A DNA stretch of 54,696 bases from Hymenochaete sp. R1 (lineage: Eukaryota > Basidiomycota > Agaricomycetes > Hymenochaetales > Hymenochaetaceae). How positions within the stretch are numbered: the stretch's first letter is position 1; each line of letters opens with the position of its first letter. The stretch is taken from positions 1 to 54,696 of the forward strand of contig JAFREE010000163.1 of assembly GCA_019400425.1 (NCBI GenBank). Direction: 5' to 3'. Below are positions 45,211 to 54,696 of the stretch, in pieces. Under the pieces are notes generated by a model. That model was not told the origin of the DNA and made no database searches. It saw only the letters and a program-made list of their open reading frames with translations. The translations under genes were made by a program, and so were the position numbers.

Positions 45211-47907
45211 ATGCAGGACGGAAGGGCACCTCGGTATTAGTTTTTATCCATGTGATTAAATACATACTAACATCGTTAATAGTGTTAAGAACCGTGCACC
45301 GGCAGCGATCCAGGTCAGTTTCTACAAGCTTTTCGGCCGTTATTCTACGTCCTAACGCGCAATCTAGATCACCGCTGAGCAGCTCCTTCGTGAAGCACAA
45401 GAGCGGCAAGAGACTGCCTTTCGAGCGCCGAAGCAGCGTGTCGAGGACTATGAGGAGCTGCACGAGTATCGGGGGAGGAAGCGGAAGGAGTACGAGGATC
45501 GCATCCAACGGACGAGGGGGAACCTGTACGTTGAGGCTCTCGTATTTGTAACATTCCCATGTCGCTGACTTGAAAGACTAGAAAAGAATGGCAAGCATAC
45601 GCGAATTGGGAAGCCAGCCAAGGAGAATATGATCGCTCGCGTTCAGTCTTCGAGCGGGCCCTCGACGTCGACGCACGCTCAGTCCCACTCTGGCTTTCTT
45701 ACACAGAAATGGAACTCAAAGGGCGCAACGTCCAGCATGCGCGCAATCTTTTTGATCGTGCAGTTACTCTCCTACCCCGGATCGATCACCTTTGGTATAA
45801 ATATGTCTATCTTGAAGAGCTCCTCGGGAATGTCGCCGGTGCGCGCCAGGTGTTCGAGCGGTGGATGCAGTGGGAACCTGATGACAAGGCCTGGCAGGCC
45901 TACATCAAGATGGAAGAGCGCTACCATGAGCTGGATCGCGCAAGTGCCATTTATGAGCGCTGGGTTGCTGTACGTCCGGAGCCTCGAGTGTGGGTCAAGT
46001 GGGCAAAGTTCGAAGAGGAACGACTTAAACTTGACAAAGCCCGGGAAGTGTTTCAGCTCGCGCTCGAGTTTATTGGTGATGACGCGGAGCACATTGAGAA
46101 GGCACAAGCAGTTTTCAATGCTTTTGCAAAAATGGAAACGCGGTTGAAGGAATACGAGCGGGCGCGTGTAATTTACAAATTCGCTCTTGACAGGCTTCCA
46201 CGCAGCAAATCGAGTGCACTATATGCCGCTTACACGAAGTTTGAGAAACAACACGGTACGCGGTCGACACTTGAGAGGACTGTGGTTGGGAAAAGGCGTA
46301 TCCAGTACGAGGAAGAGTTGTCCCATGATGGTCGAAATTACGACGTATGGTTCGACTATGCGCGGCTGGAAGAGGACACTCTGAGATCCATCAAAGAGGA
46401 GGGAGAATCCGAGGAAGATGTGGAAGGAGCAATAGGTCGAGTTAGAGAAGTGTATGAGCGAGCCGTATCACAAGTTCCTCCGGGTAGTCTGAAACGCCAT
46501 TGGAGGCGGTACATTTTCCTGTGGCTGAATTACGCTTTATTCGAGGAGATCGAAACTAAGGTAGTCTCCCTAATCTCGTCTTTTTTTCTTGAGTTGTTCC
46601 CTAACATTTACTTAGGACTACGACCGAACACGACAGATTTATCGAACAGCTCTTCAGGTTGTCCCACATAAGCAGTTCACCTTCGCCAAAGTCTGGCTTA
46701 TGTTTGCCAAGTTTGAAGTGAGGAGGTTAGACTTGCCTGCAGCTCGTAAACTTCTCGGTGCGGCCATTGGAATGTGTCCCAAAGAAAAACTGTTCAAAGG
46801 CTACATCCAGCTTGAGGTCGACGTACGTTCTTTCTTTTTAACCCGTTTGCTGGCTAAGATCTACCGACTCAACTATGTACTAGCTTGTAGAATTCGATCG
46901 CGTTCGTACCCTCTACGAAAAGTACATTGAATACGACCCAACCAACTCCTCCGCATGGATACAATTCGCCCAATTCGAAGGCGCCCTCGCCAATCACACC
47001 CGCGCACGTGCCATTTTCGAACTCGGCGTGGCACAACAACCGCTCTCGTACCCGGAGAACCTATGGAAAGCGTTCATTGACTTCGAGTTCGAGCAAGGAG
47101 AACGTGCACGAACGCGTGCGCTTTATGAAAGGCTTGTTGGGCTGAGCGGGCATGTGAAGGTTTGGAGGGCGTACGCGGAATTCGAGGCCGCGCCGATTCC
47201 TATGAGTGCCGAGATGAGGGAAGAAGAGGAAGAGGAAGAGGATGCAGAAGAGAAATATGTAGAAGGCGATATAGAACTTGCGCGCCAGGTATTTGATAGG
47301 GCCTATAAGGACCTCAAGAATCGCGGTCTGAAGGAAGAGGTACGATCATGCATCGCAAATGCAGCGCTCATCAGTGCAACTAATCGTTCTTCACAGCGCG
47401 TCGTCCTCCTGGAAGGATGGAAGGAGTTCGAGCAACAACACGGAGCGAAGGCTGATATCGACAAGGTGCAAGCTATGATGCCCATCGTCAGTCGCAAACA
47501 ACGCAAGGTCGATGAATCCGGGGATAACCTCGAAGAATGTAAGTACTCACTACCTTGCTTCTTTTGTCGTACTACATATTGATCAAATTTTTTTTTTCTG
47601 CTCCGCCTTGGCGTCATTCACAGATTGGGACATGGTATTCCCTGACGATGAGCGTGAAGCCAACCCCGCCTCCTTCAAGTTCCTCGAGATGGCACACAAG
47701 TGGAAACGTGCGTTGGCCAGTGGTGGTGGGGGAACTGATACAGCCAAACCTTCACTACCTTTACTGTCCTTCAAGAAGTCTGAGGCGGAAGCAAGTGCTG
47801 AAGCGGATACGGCCATGGAAACTTCAGATGCAAATACAGGTGTGGGCGGAGATGAGAAGGTGGATGACAGTGATGATGAAATGGCGAGTTCAAACGAGGG
47901 CAGCTGA
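45211..47907 (+). CDS. CLF1: Pre-mRNA-splicing factor Clf1 (Crooked neck), HAT-repeat protein, 759 aa
   Basis: Eight exons (45211-45233, 45283-45313, 45368-45525, 45582-46560, 46616-46822, 46884-47339, 47397-47538, 47624-47907) total 2280 nt in frame. The N-terminus [20 protein letters not shown] is the conserved start of the family. It is followed by a long series of half-a-TPR (HAT) repeats with W-x-x-Y/F and E-x-x-x-x-x-A-R-x-V-F/Y-E-R-A patterns (for example [27 protein letters not shown]). The protein is a scaffold of the Prp19-associated (NineTeen) complex and is needed for spliceosome activation. An acidic Glu run (near 47220-47245) interrupts a repeat, and the last 90 residues are acidic and disordered. 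The length is slightly above the usual 680-750. The first exon is only 23 nt. Confidence 0.95.
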
Positions 47908-48171
47908 GTGTATGATGTACATCGTATGTTTACATGTAACTTATGTGGAAGTCAACCTCGATGAGATTTCCTGGTAAGGGCATGAAGTCGTCACGGAAAT
48001 ATCGTCGTCTCTTGCGGGTAAATCCGATTTAGATTCAACGTTGTGGTTGAGAATCGAGTAAAACAACATGTTCGATCTACACTAATATACTACGGAAAAG
48101 CGAGCAACCGAAATTGAGACTATGTAAAAAAAGTCATGATAGTTAGTGTGTTTGCCTTTAGTATTCCATAG

Positions 48172-48827
48172 GCATGCACCTCTGCCATTTTCCCTTCTTC
48201 ATTCACGCGTGCAAGCCGAAATTCACCCTTGCTCAAGCTCGTCGAATATCGGCCCTCTCCGTCCTTCCCAGCTGCGATGAATCTGATCAGCATCGCATGT
48301 GGAACTCACTCATCAGTGTCATAGATCATGATGTTCGGTGGATGCAGAGCTCCGAACACAAGTCTGCCCCATCAAGAGTATCGTTGGCTTTCTCATCATC
48401 CTTATACATAATGCGCTGAAGATTTTTCTTCCGCCCACCCAAGGCTTGACCCTTTATCCAGTCTAGCACAACCATGATCATCTCACCTTTCAGATAACAC
48501 GATGCGTGTAACTTGAGAGCAGGAGTTGGCGAGAATTTATTGTAATTCGATTGAGCACTGCTTGGTGAACTTGATGACCGCGACCTCTGAAGCATCTTCA
48601 AGCGTATAGCTGTTTAACTGAAGACTATGTTGTTTATCCGGTTTGTGTATATCCTCGAATGGTCCAGGTTCGTTTACGCAAAAAAGTATGGAGATATAGG
48701 GGAAGCTATTCGTCCTCTTCAGGTGCCGGCAAAGAGAATTGAGGTGATGAGTGAGGATGCTACGGCAAGTACAGTGAAGGTCCTTGGTTGCTCCATCCAC
48801 AATAGGTCCACCAGACTGCATGATCAA
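48172..48827 (-). pseudogene. Relic of a FunK1-type protein kinase gene
   Basis: On the minus strand, PFEDIHKPDKQHSLQLNSY and SEVAVIKFTKQ (about 48680 down to 48560), then ALKLHASCYLKGEMIMVVLDW (about 48525 to 48460), then LVFGALHPPNIMIYD (about 48363 to 48318), then AGKDGEGRYSTSLSKGE (about 48270 to 48220) follow the order of agaricomycete FunK1-like kinases. The pieces lie in different frames and are separated by in-frame stops. The catalytic-loop Asp (expected in a G-D-L-x-x-x-N context) is Ala, and the DFG-like Asp is also lost. It is therefore inactive. The short plus-strand frames over the same interval are shadows. Confidence 0.7.
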
Positions 48828-49080
48828 ATAAGTAAGATACTATTACAGTCAGAACAGAATTCAACCCTTGTAAAGTTACAAATTGATCGGTCTCCGCAAT
48901 TTATGGCCCCGACCTTTGCTCTACTCTCGCTCTGATTGCGCGCAAAAGGCCTTTCAATGTCTCTTGCGAGTCACTGCGTAACTCGAAGACTTTTGGAGGC
49001 TGACGTAGAAAAAGATGAGCTTAATCGTGAAAATTGTTGAAGGAAGTAAGACAACAAGACAAAATCTGACTGGGACCTCT

Positions 49081-49087
49081 CGCGAAA
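49081..49087 (+). promoter_or_regulatory. SCB-like G1/S element upstream of thymidylate synthase
   Basis: CGCGAAA fits the fungal Swi4/6 cell-cycle box CRCGAAA exactly and lies 118 bp before the thymidylate synthase ATG. A related AACGCGAC sequence, near the MluI cell-cycle box, follows at about 49094-49101. Thymidylate synthase is a classic G1/S-regulated gene in yeasts, which makes the match meaningful, but seven bases alone are weak evidence. Confidence 0.4.
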
Positions 49088-49204
49088 AGTGACAACGCGA
49101 CCTGTCACATTGCTGTCACAGAAAGATAACGACTCGAAAGCGTAACGGCTCACTGGCTCGTCTCTTCCTCTTAAGCTTCTTATACCGAATTCCAGGTCTT
49201 AACG

Positions 49205-50292
49205 ATGACCATTCTCGAATCCCCCAACGCTCATTCAGCAACGGATATCGCTGCTGTCGTCGAGAAGGTCGCCCCATCTAACGGCAGTAACAATTCCCAA
49301 GGTCTAGCGGTAGAAACCTACGACTCAAGACCTCACGAGGAGTGTCAGTACATTAACCTCATTCGCAGCGTCCTTTCCGACGGCGAAGCTCGATCAGATC
49401 GCACAGGAACCGGCACAATTGCGCTTTTTGCTCCTCCAAACCTCCGATTCTCCCTAGCCGATAACACGCTTCCACTCCTCACCACCAAACGCGTATTTCT
49501 GCGCGGTATCGTCGAAGAACTGATATGGTTCATCCGCGGGTGCACAGATAGCAAACGTCTCTCCGAACGCGGCGTGAAGATTTGGGATGGGAATGGCTCG
49601 AGAGAATTTCTCGATAAGCGCGGGTTGTCGCACAGGCGGGAAGGTGATTTGGGACCTGTATACGGGTTCCAGTGGAGACACTTTGGCGCAAAATATACCG
49701 ACTGCGACGCAAATTACTCGGGCCAGGGGGTGGATCAGCTAAGAGAAGTAATACGGAAGATCAAAGAGGACCCGACCGACCGTCGCATTATCCTTAGTGC
49801 CTGGAATCCCGCTGGTGCGTGATTCTTGCGCTCCTGTTGCAGTTGTACAAGTATGCTAATTCGTATACAGATATACCTATCATGGCACTCCCTCCATGTC
49901 ATATGATGTGCCAGTTCTACGTTTCTCTACCACCGCCTTCGTCGCCCGAAGGCACGCTTCCCAAGCTCAGCTGCCTCATGTATCAACGCTCTGCCGATCT
50001 CGGCCTGGGTGTTCCCTTCAATATCGCCTCCTACGCTATCCTTACCCACATTATCGCCCAGCTCACTAACACCGAAGCTTCTTCGTTGGTGATTCAACTT
50101 GGGGATGCGCATGTCTACCGAGACCACGTCGATGCATTACAGGTCCAACTCACAAGGGAACCTCGTCCATTTCCTAAGATTGGTTGGAGGAGGGATCTGA
50201 GTAAACTGGATCTGGATGCGATCGAACCGGAAGATGTACTTGTAGAGGGCTATATACCTCATGCTGCTGTGAACATGAAAATGAGTGTATAA
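49205..50292 (+). CDS. TMP1: Thymidylate synthase, 343 aa
   Basis: Converts dUMP and 5,10-methylene-tetrahydrofolate to dTMP and dihydrofolate, the only de novo route to thymidylate. Two exons (49205-49814, 49871-50292) give 1032 nt in frame. The folate/dUMP site begins with [11 protein letters not shown]. The core has [33 protein letters not shown] and the dUMP-phosphate Arg pair in [14 protein letters not shown]. The nucleophile Cys213 is in [13 protein letters not shown], just after the intron. [15 protein letters not shown] and [14 protein letters not shown] complete the fold, and the protein ends MKMSV. An N-terminal extension of about 35 residues is specific to this protein. A small insert ([12 protein letters not shown]) sits between the QFYV and [11 protein letters not shown] strands, as in other fungi. 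Every catalytic motif is intact. Confidence 0.97.
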
Positions 50293-50434
50293 ATATAAAT
50301 ACTTGATTGTCAATTGCATGAGAGCTCCTCTCTGGCTTGTATATTATATACATATCCCCGCGAAAGGCAGGAGGACGCATTGGTTCTGTAACTCGAAACA
50401 AATTGACCAAGAAAAATAGACCCGACAGAAGAAG

Positions 50435-50439
50435 AAAAA
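50435..50439 (-). terminator. RNA polymerase III terminator of tRNA-Gln
   Basis: A run of T residues on the minus strand directly follows the tRNA 3' end (A run on the plus strand at 50435-50440). Confidence 0.6.
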
Positions 50440-50520
50440 AGGTCCTGCCCGGATTCGAACCGGGGTCACGAGAATATCCTTATTCAGAATCTCGTGTGAT
50501 AACCCCTACACTACAGAACC
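50440..50520 (-). tRNA. tRNA-Gln (CTG) with 9-nt intron
   Basis: Read on the minus strand. Acceptor GGTTCTG (50520-50514) pairs with CAGGACC (50447-50441) with one T-G wobble. The D arm is GTGTAGGGGTTATCAC, as in eukaryotic tRNA-Gln. The anticodon stem CGAGA/TCTCG encloses T-T-CTG-A, a 9-nt intron (ATAAGGATA), then T. The T arm is CCCGG-TTCGAAT-CCGGG. The discriminator base is T at 50440. Removing the intron gives a 72-nt tRNA. The overall sequence is the familiar fungal tRNA-Gln pattern, supporting the CTG anticodon over alternative foldings. Confidence 0.92.
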
Positions 50521-50696
50521 ATAATGCTTGGGTGATTTTAAACAATGTTCAACCTTAGAACAAAATTGAGATTGATTGGACCATGAGAAAAACGAACACA
50601 AGAGACTGGTGAAGGGGCTCAGGAAAAGTTTATAAAGAAGTTATTAATTTAAAAAGAAGTACTCATATAGATGAGAAAATACACGTGACCGTGACC

Positions 50697-50722
50697 TTTT
50701 TTTTTTTTTTTTTTTTTTTTTT
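50697..50722 (-). repeat. Poly-A tail of the LINE (26 T on plus strand)
   Basis: An uninterrupted T run on the plus strand abuts the 3' UTR of the minus-strand LINE, so it is the A tail left by target-primed reverse transcription. The intact length suggests a fairly recent insertion. Confidence 0.85.
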
Positions 50723-50879
50723 AAACAATTTATATAGTGCTTCAATCTACCGATGAGTGCGCATAAAATACATGAACGAGGTGGTAATGGTACGTATAGG
50801 CAAAGATGTTAGGACCGGGTTGACTACCGGAGCCCGAAGAAGGCAATCCGCCGAAAACCGGGGAAGGAGAAGTGAGAAA

Positions 50880-53800
50880 TCAAGGGGGCCGAGTGAGAGA
50901 GCAAAGGGGAAAGTCTTTAGAGAAAGCGCCAGAACGGCGAAGGAAAGAAGTAAAAATGAAAAGACCCTTTTTAGGGGGCCGAAGAAAGATATCCGAGATA
51001 TGAGGAAGTTTAAAATGTTTAGTAAGGGGACAGTCATGCAGGAGATGTTTGCGGGTTTGGATGGGGGCTCCACATGCACATTTGATGGGTTCGGGTATGT
51101 TAAAGCGGTTGTAGTAGTGTCCAAAATGACCGTGACCAACAATCATTTGGATAGTGCGAGTTTGGAACTTCCGAGGAATGGATCACTCAAAGAAGTGTTG
51201 GTTTGGTTTAGGTTTGGGTGGCAAAGCAAGAGCCTCGCGCGATAGAGAGGAGCGAGTGCAGTAAGTAGCCTAAAGCATACACCACTCCCTTACGAGGTTA
51301 TGCGCCTGTTTGGTCTTGAAATGTGCAGCGGTGGAGGGGGACCCAAGAGAGGGAAGTGAAGACGCTCGCTTGGCAAGACGATCAACAACCTCATTGAGCA
51401 AAATTCCTTTATGAGCTGGGACCCAGTGAAGGTGAAGAATGAATGGGTGGGAAAGAAAGCGAGAAGAAAGTGAACGATGGAAAATAATAGATGCAGATTG
51501 AGAAGAGTGGGGAGAAGAGGAAAGGATGGTGGAAAGTGCGGCTTGGCTATCGGCAAAGAAATGAATAGAAGAAACAGGTTGAGAAACAGAGGATAGGAAA
51601 TCAGAGATAAGAAGAGAAGCGCCCGCAAGGGCAAAGAGTTCTGCATCATAGGCCACAGCGCGCTTGCCGAGGCCCCATGAGCGTTCGAGTTGTTGTCGGG
51701 TGGGGTGATGTAGGAGAGCAGCAGATCCGGCGCGTCCCTTGGAATAGGAACCGTCGGTGAAGATGGTGAGGGCGGATGGGTCGGAAGAGATAGTGTCGAT
51801 GATGGAGGTGTGATTGAGTTGTTTAGAGAAGGAGGGCGGGACGACGGGAAAAGGCGTGTTGAAAGTGAGGTGAGGATCCAGTCGTTCGGAGTGAGGCGGT
51901 ATGTGAGAGATGAGGTAGTGAAAAGGGTCGTGAGGAGGATGATGAGAGGGAGGGATTGAGATATGTACTCTAGTTGGAGGGAGAGAGAATTTGTATGAAG
52001 ACGGGGGGTGAGCAAGAGGGGAATGAAAGGGAATACGACATAATCGGAGAGCAGAATTGTCAGAGAGCTTTTTAAGGCGTAGAGAAATGGGGACAATCGA
52101 GAAAATATGATGAAGAGGAGGGGAAGGCAATGTTCGAAATGCGCCTGTAAGTTGAACAAGTGCACGATTCTGGAACTTTTGAAGGGGGGATAAAAGGGAA
52201 TTTTGGCGATGCCCTGTGTAGTAGACGGGGGATCCCCAAAGAAGAACAGGGAGGACACAGGAAATATAAAGAATGCGAAGAAGATTGAGAGGTAGACCAT
52301 GATGGGAGTTAGAATGAAGAATACGAAGAGAAACAAGGGTGCCAGAGGCTTTATTAACCATTCTTTCAATATGAGACGAAAAAGAGAGAAGAATCAAAAT
52401 AAATGCCAAGCCATCGCAGAGTGGGCTGCGGAATGACTGGGTTGTCACGAGAAGGAAGATTAGGATAGAATGGAGTATTGAGAAAGGGCCGAGAAGATCT
52501 GCGACGGGAGAAAATTTTGAAGTCGTCCTTGCCTTCGTCAAGGTCAAGGCCAATGTCCTGGAAGTGTTGGCGCATTTCAGCGCGCAGGGCAACGAGGTTG
52601 TAAAGAGGTTCACGTGGATCTACAATGCCTTCAGTGAGGAAGTGGTCATCCACGTATGCGAGTATGTTTTGTGAGGGTGCACGAGAGACCGCTCGGAACA
52701 CGGTCGATGAGTAGATGATGGAGAGAATAGGTGATAATGGTGAGCCCTGAGGCGTGCCAATATTCAAGATTTGGAAAGATGATGCAGGGAGAAAGGTAAA
52801 AGCAACCTGACGTTGTGAGAGGAAGGAGAGGACCCAGTCCGCGAGAGAACGGGGAAAACCTAGTAGAAGGAGAACATGTCGAAGGCGATGGTGCTGGATA
52901 TTATCAAAGAAGCCTTTGATATCAACAGCAAGGGCCGCAGTGTCCATCTGGTTACGATGGTTATGCCGGACGATGTTGGTGAAGGTGAGGGCAGCATCGG
53001 TAACAGATGAACAAGGGCGTCCGCCAAATTGGCGAAAGTCAACCAGGTTGAACTGATTGACCTCGTCCGCAATGCGCTTGGCTACAAGTTTTTCCATGAG
53101 TTTCCCCAGGGTTTCGAGTAGAGCAATGGGACGGTAGGAGCGCGGTAGCGAGTAGTCTTTTTTGTTGGGCTTAGGTATGACACAAATAAAAGAAGTTTTG
53201 AAGGCGGAGGGGAAATGCGAAAGAGATAGGGAAGAATTGAAAAGGTGGAGAAGAAGGTGGGAACAGAGGGGAAAGGCCCATTTAATCAGGCGGTAGGAAA
53301 TATTAGAGATACCGGGTGCAGAAGTGTTGGAAGTTTTGGCAAGAACGGATGATAATTCAGAAAGAGAGAATGGGGGAAAAGTACGTGAAGGAAGGGGAGG
53401 AGGATCAGATGAGAGGGAGGTCCTGCAAAGTGGACGACCCGGAGGAAAGAAAGTCTGTCGTAGGAGGACAGCATGATCTTGTGGTGAGTGTGACCACTGG
53501 TTATTATGAAGTAGAGGGGGAAGGGCAGGAGATCGACGACCCTGAGCCCATTTGGCTTTGCGAAAAATGGAGTCTGGATGAGCATCATAGCAGAGCTCAT
53601 CATAGAATTGACGCTTAACACGAGAGGTGAGATTATGAAAAGCGCGTTTGTCCTCCCTCGTTGGGAAGGGTAAGGAACATAGGTTATGAAGAGCGGAGAC
53701 GCATTCCGCATTCCACCACAGATTATGTGGGCGGTTTGGCGAAAGAGGCTTGGGAGGGTGGAAGGTAGATGTAGATGCGAGGGAAAAGGCTGCAGTTACT

Positions 53801-54609
53801 GCAGAAGCAAAATTGTCGAGTTCATCTTCAGAGGTGATGGGGATGAGTGAGAGTGGGCTAATGGCCCGCCCAAAGGATTCAAGCCATTTGTCAGAGAGAC
53901 TAGGGTCAATGACAAATGGCCGAAGTTGAGGAGGGGAAATGTCAGGAGAGAACGAAATATCAAGAGTAAACGAAAGATATGCATGATCAGAGCAGAGTGC
54001 TTGATCAAAAACTGCAGTCCAATGAGGGACGAAGTCATAAAGGAAGAGGGAGGAAGAAATGAATGTTAAGTCAAGAGTAGATTGATAACGTGGGGCAAAA
54101 TAAGTTGCTGTATGCGGTGTATTGAGAAGAGTGAAGGAGTTGGCTGAGATGGTGTCATAAAAGAGACGTGCCGACTGTGATGTGGAATGTGGAGGAGTGA
54201 GAGACCACATAGGATGGTGAAGATTAAAATCGCCAGTGATGATAAGGTTATCATACTGAGCGAGAGGGAGATCGTCAAAGGAGTGGACAAATCGATCCTC
54301 GTGCCCTGGTTGGTTGTAAGCCGCCAGGAGGGAGAAGGAGGGAGTGGTACGGGAGGTTAGTCCCAAAAGGAAGAGAGACGGAGAGAGGGTAGGAGAGATA
54401 GAAAAGAGATGGGAAAGATGCTTGCGGACGTATATAATGACCTTGAAAGGGTCAGAATCCAAGAAGGGATGAGGGGGAGTAAAGGACGTCCACATAGGAT
54501 GTGAGACAGAGCCAAGAATAGGGTGGGGTTCGGAGGAGTCGAATTGAGGTCGATGACCAACGACCCCGCACCATGGTTCAATAAAAATAGCAATGGAGAA
54601 GTGTTACGG
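50880..54609 (-). pseudogene. LINE ORF2 (endonuclease, reverse transcriptase, RNase H), broken
   Basis: Domains on the minus strand, in order. An exonuclease-endonuclease-phosphatase fold with ITGDFNLHHPMW, STLDLTFIS and SDHAYL (about 54270-53970). A reverse transcriptase with RPIALLETLGKLMEK, the VDIKGFFDNI Asp, GTPQGSPLSPIL and the YVDD active site (about 53130-52640). An RNase H with TIFTDGS, DAELFAL, FADSQAAL and VPAHKG (about 51760-51400). A CACGAPIQTRKHLLHDCPL zinc-knuckle-like segment (about 51060-51000). Breaks: a frameshift at a T run near 52375-52385 joining the reverse transcriptase frame (stop at 52366) to the downstream frame; an in-frame TAG at 51270-51272; an in-frame TGA at 51183-51185; and a stop near 54610. 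The natural end is about 50880. The copy cannot make a complete protein. Confidence 0.88.
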
Positions 54610-54696
54610 TTCAACACCATTCATACGCTTAGTCAAGCTTACCCGCTTACTTCATTTCTTTCTTTGTCATCTTCTTCTTTGTATTTCCATAACATT

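Larger units (their letters stand above)
50697..54696 (-). mobile_element. Non-LTR retrotransposon (LINE, Tad/I-like with RNase H), decayed; 5' end not seen
   Basis: On the minus strand a LINE ORF2 (endonuclease, reverse transcriptase, RNase H, Cys/His knuckle) is followed by about 160 bp of 3' UTR and a 26-nt A tail at 50722-50697. The 5' boundary is not resolved: coding similarity in the ORF2 frame stops at an in-frame stop near 54610. The remaining 87 bp to the window edge may be element or flank. The duplicated motif GTGACCGTGACC directly next to the tail (50685-50696) may be part of a target-site duplication, but no copy is seen at the other end within the window. The element sits about 180 bp upstream of the tRNA-Gln gene, in the same orientation. 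Confidence 0.9.

Noticed and set aside
48627..48935. 102-codon plus-strand open frame
   Set aside because: It overlaps the minus-strand kinase relic, whose translation matches a known family in order; the plus-strand protein has no recognisable features.
50697..50722. Poly-T run as a Pol III terminator
   Set aside because: It lies upstream of the minus-strand tRNA-Gln, not downstream, and fits the LINE A tail.
51290..52369. 359-codon minus-strand frame inside the LINE
   Set aside because: It overlaps the frame carrying the RNase H catalytic residues (TDGS, FADS, VPAHKG) and shows only Leu/Ser/Pro-rich shadow sequence.
1..54696. CRISPR arrays, bacterial operons or phage genes
   Set aside because: No spaced direct repeats or prokaryotic gene organisation were seen; spliced genes throughout show a fungal nuclear sequence.

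Overview
This window is nuclear DNA from a basidiomycete fungus, most likely a mushroom-forming agaricomycete. The genes are dense, and most are cut by short (about 50-80 bp) GT-AG introns. The gene content fits: several cytochrome P450 genes, an RGG-tailed Argonaute, a decayed FunK1-type kinase, a Tad/I-like non-LTR retrotransposon with RNase H, and tRNA genes with introns just 3' of the anticodon. There are no bacterial-style operons.

Layout. 0.2-2.6 kb: a P450 (-). 3.1-3.8 kb: a doubtful small spliced gene. 4.4-8.4 kb: an unrecognised 1164-residue Ser-rich coiled-coil protein (+). 9.1-15.7 kb: a very large gene (+) pairing an Hsp90/sacsin-like ATPase region (DUF3684-type) with an HExxHxxxxxH zincin-like C-terminus. 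15.9-17.8 kb: a membrane-anchored coiled-coil protein (-). 19.4-26.9 kb: a tandem family of two intact P450s and one P450 pseudogene keeping only the first and last exons. 27.0-29.2 kb: a secreted-type amidase (-), divergent from a membrane-anchored histidine acid phosphatase (29.8-32.3 kb, +). 33.0-36.2 kb: Argonaute (-), divergent from a 1107-residue P-loop NTPase (36.6-40.3 kb, +). 40.6 kb: tRNA-Leu(AAG). 41.1-42.9 kb: F-box protein. 43.0-44.9 kb: queuine tRNA-ribosyltransferase accessory subunit (-), divergent from the splicing factor Clf1/Crooked neck (45.2-47.9 kb, +). 48.2-48.8 kb: kinase relic. 49.2-50.3 kb: thymidylate synthase. 50.4 kb: tRNA-Gln(CTG). 50.7 kb to the window end: a decayed LINE on the minus strand with its poly-A tail.

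How the genes relate. The housekeeping block on the right covers splicing, tRNA modification and dTMP synthesis. The middle block covers accessory metabolism (P450s, amidase, phosphatase) and small-RNA silencing. The most unusual protein is the ATPase/zincin fusion at 9.1-15.7 kb, whose C-terminal motif resembles the Wss1/SprT type of DNA-protein-crosslink proteases. For six spliced genes (4449-8445, 15917-17758, Argonaute, the NTPase, QTRT2 and Clf1) I assembled exon models by hand whose total length is an exact multiple of three. Other spliced gene models are given as outer limits with key motifs checked.
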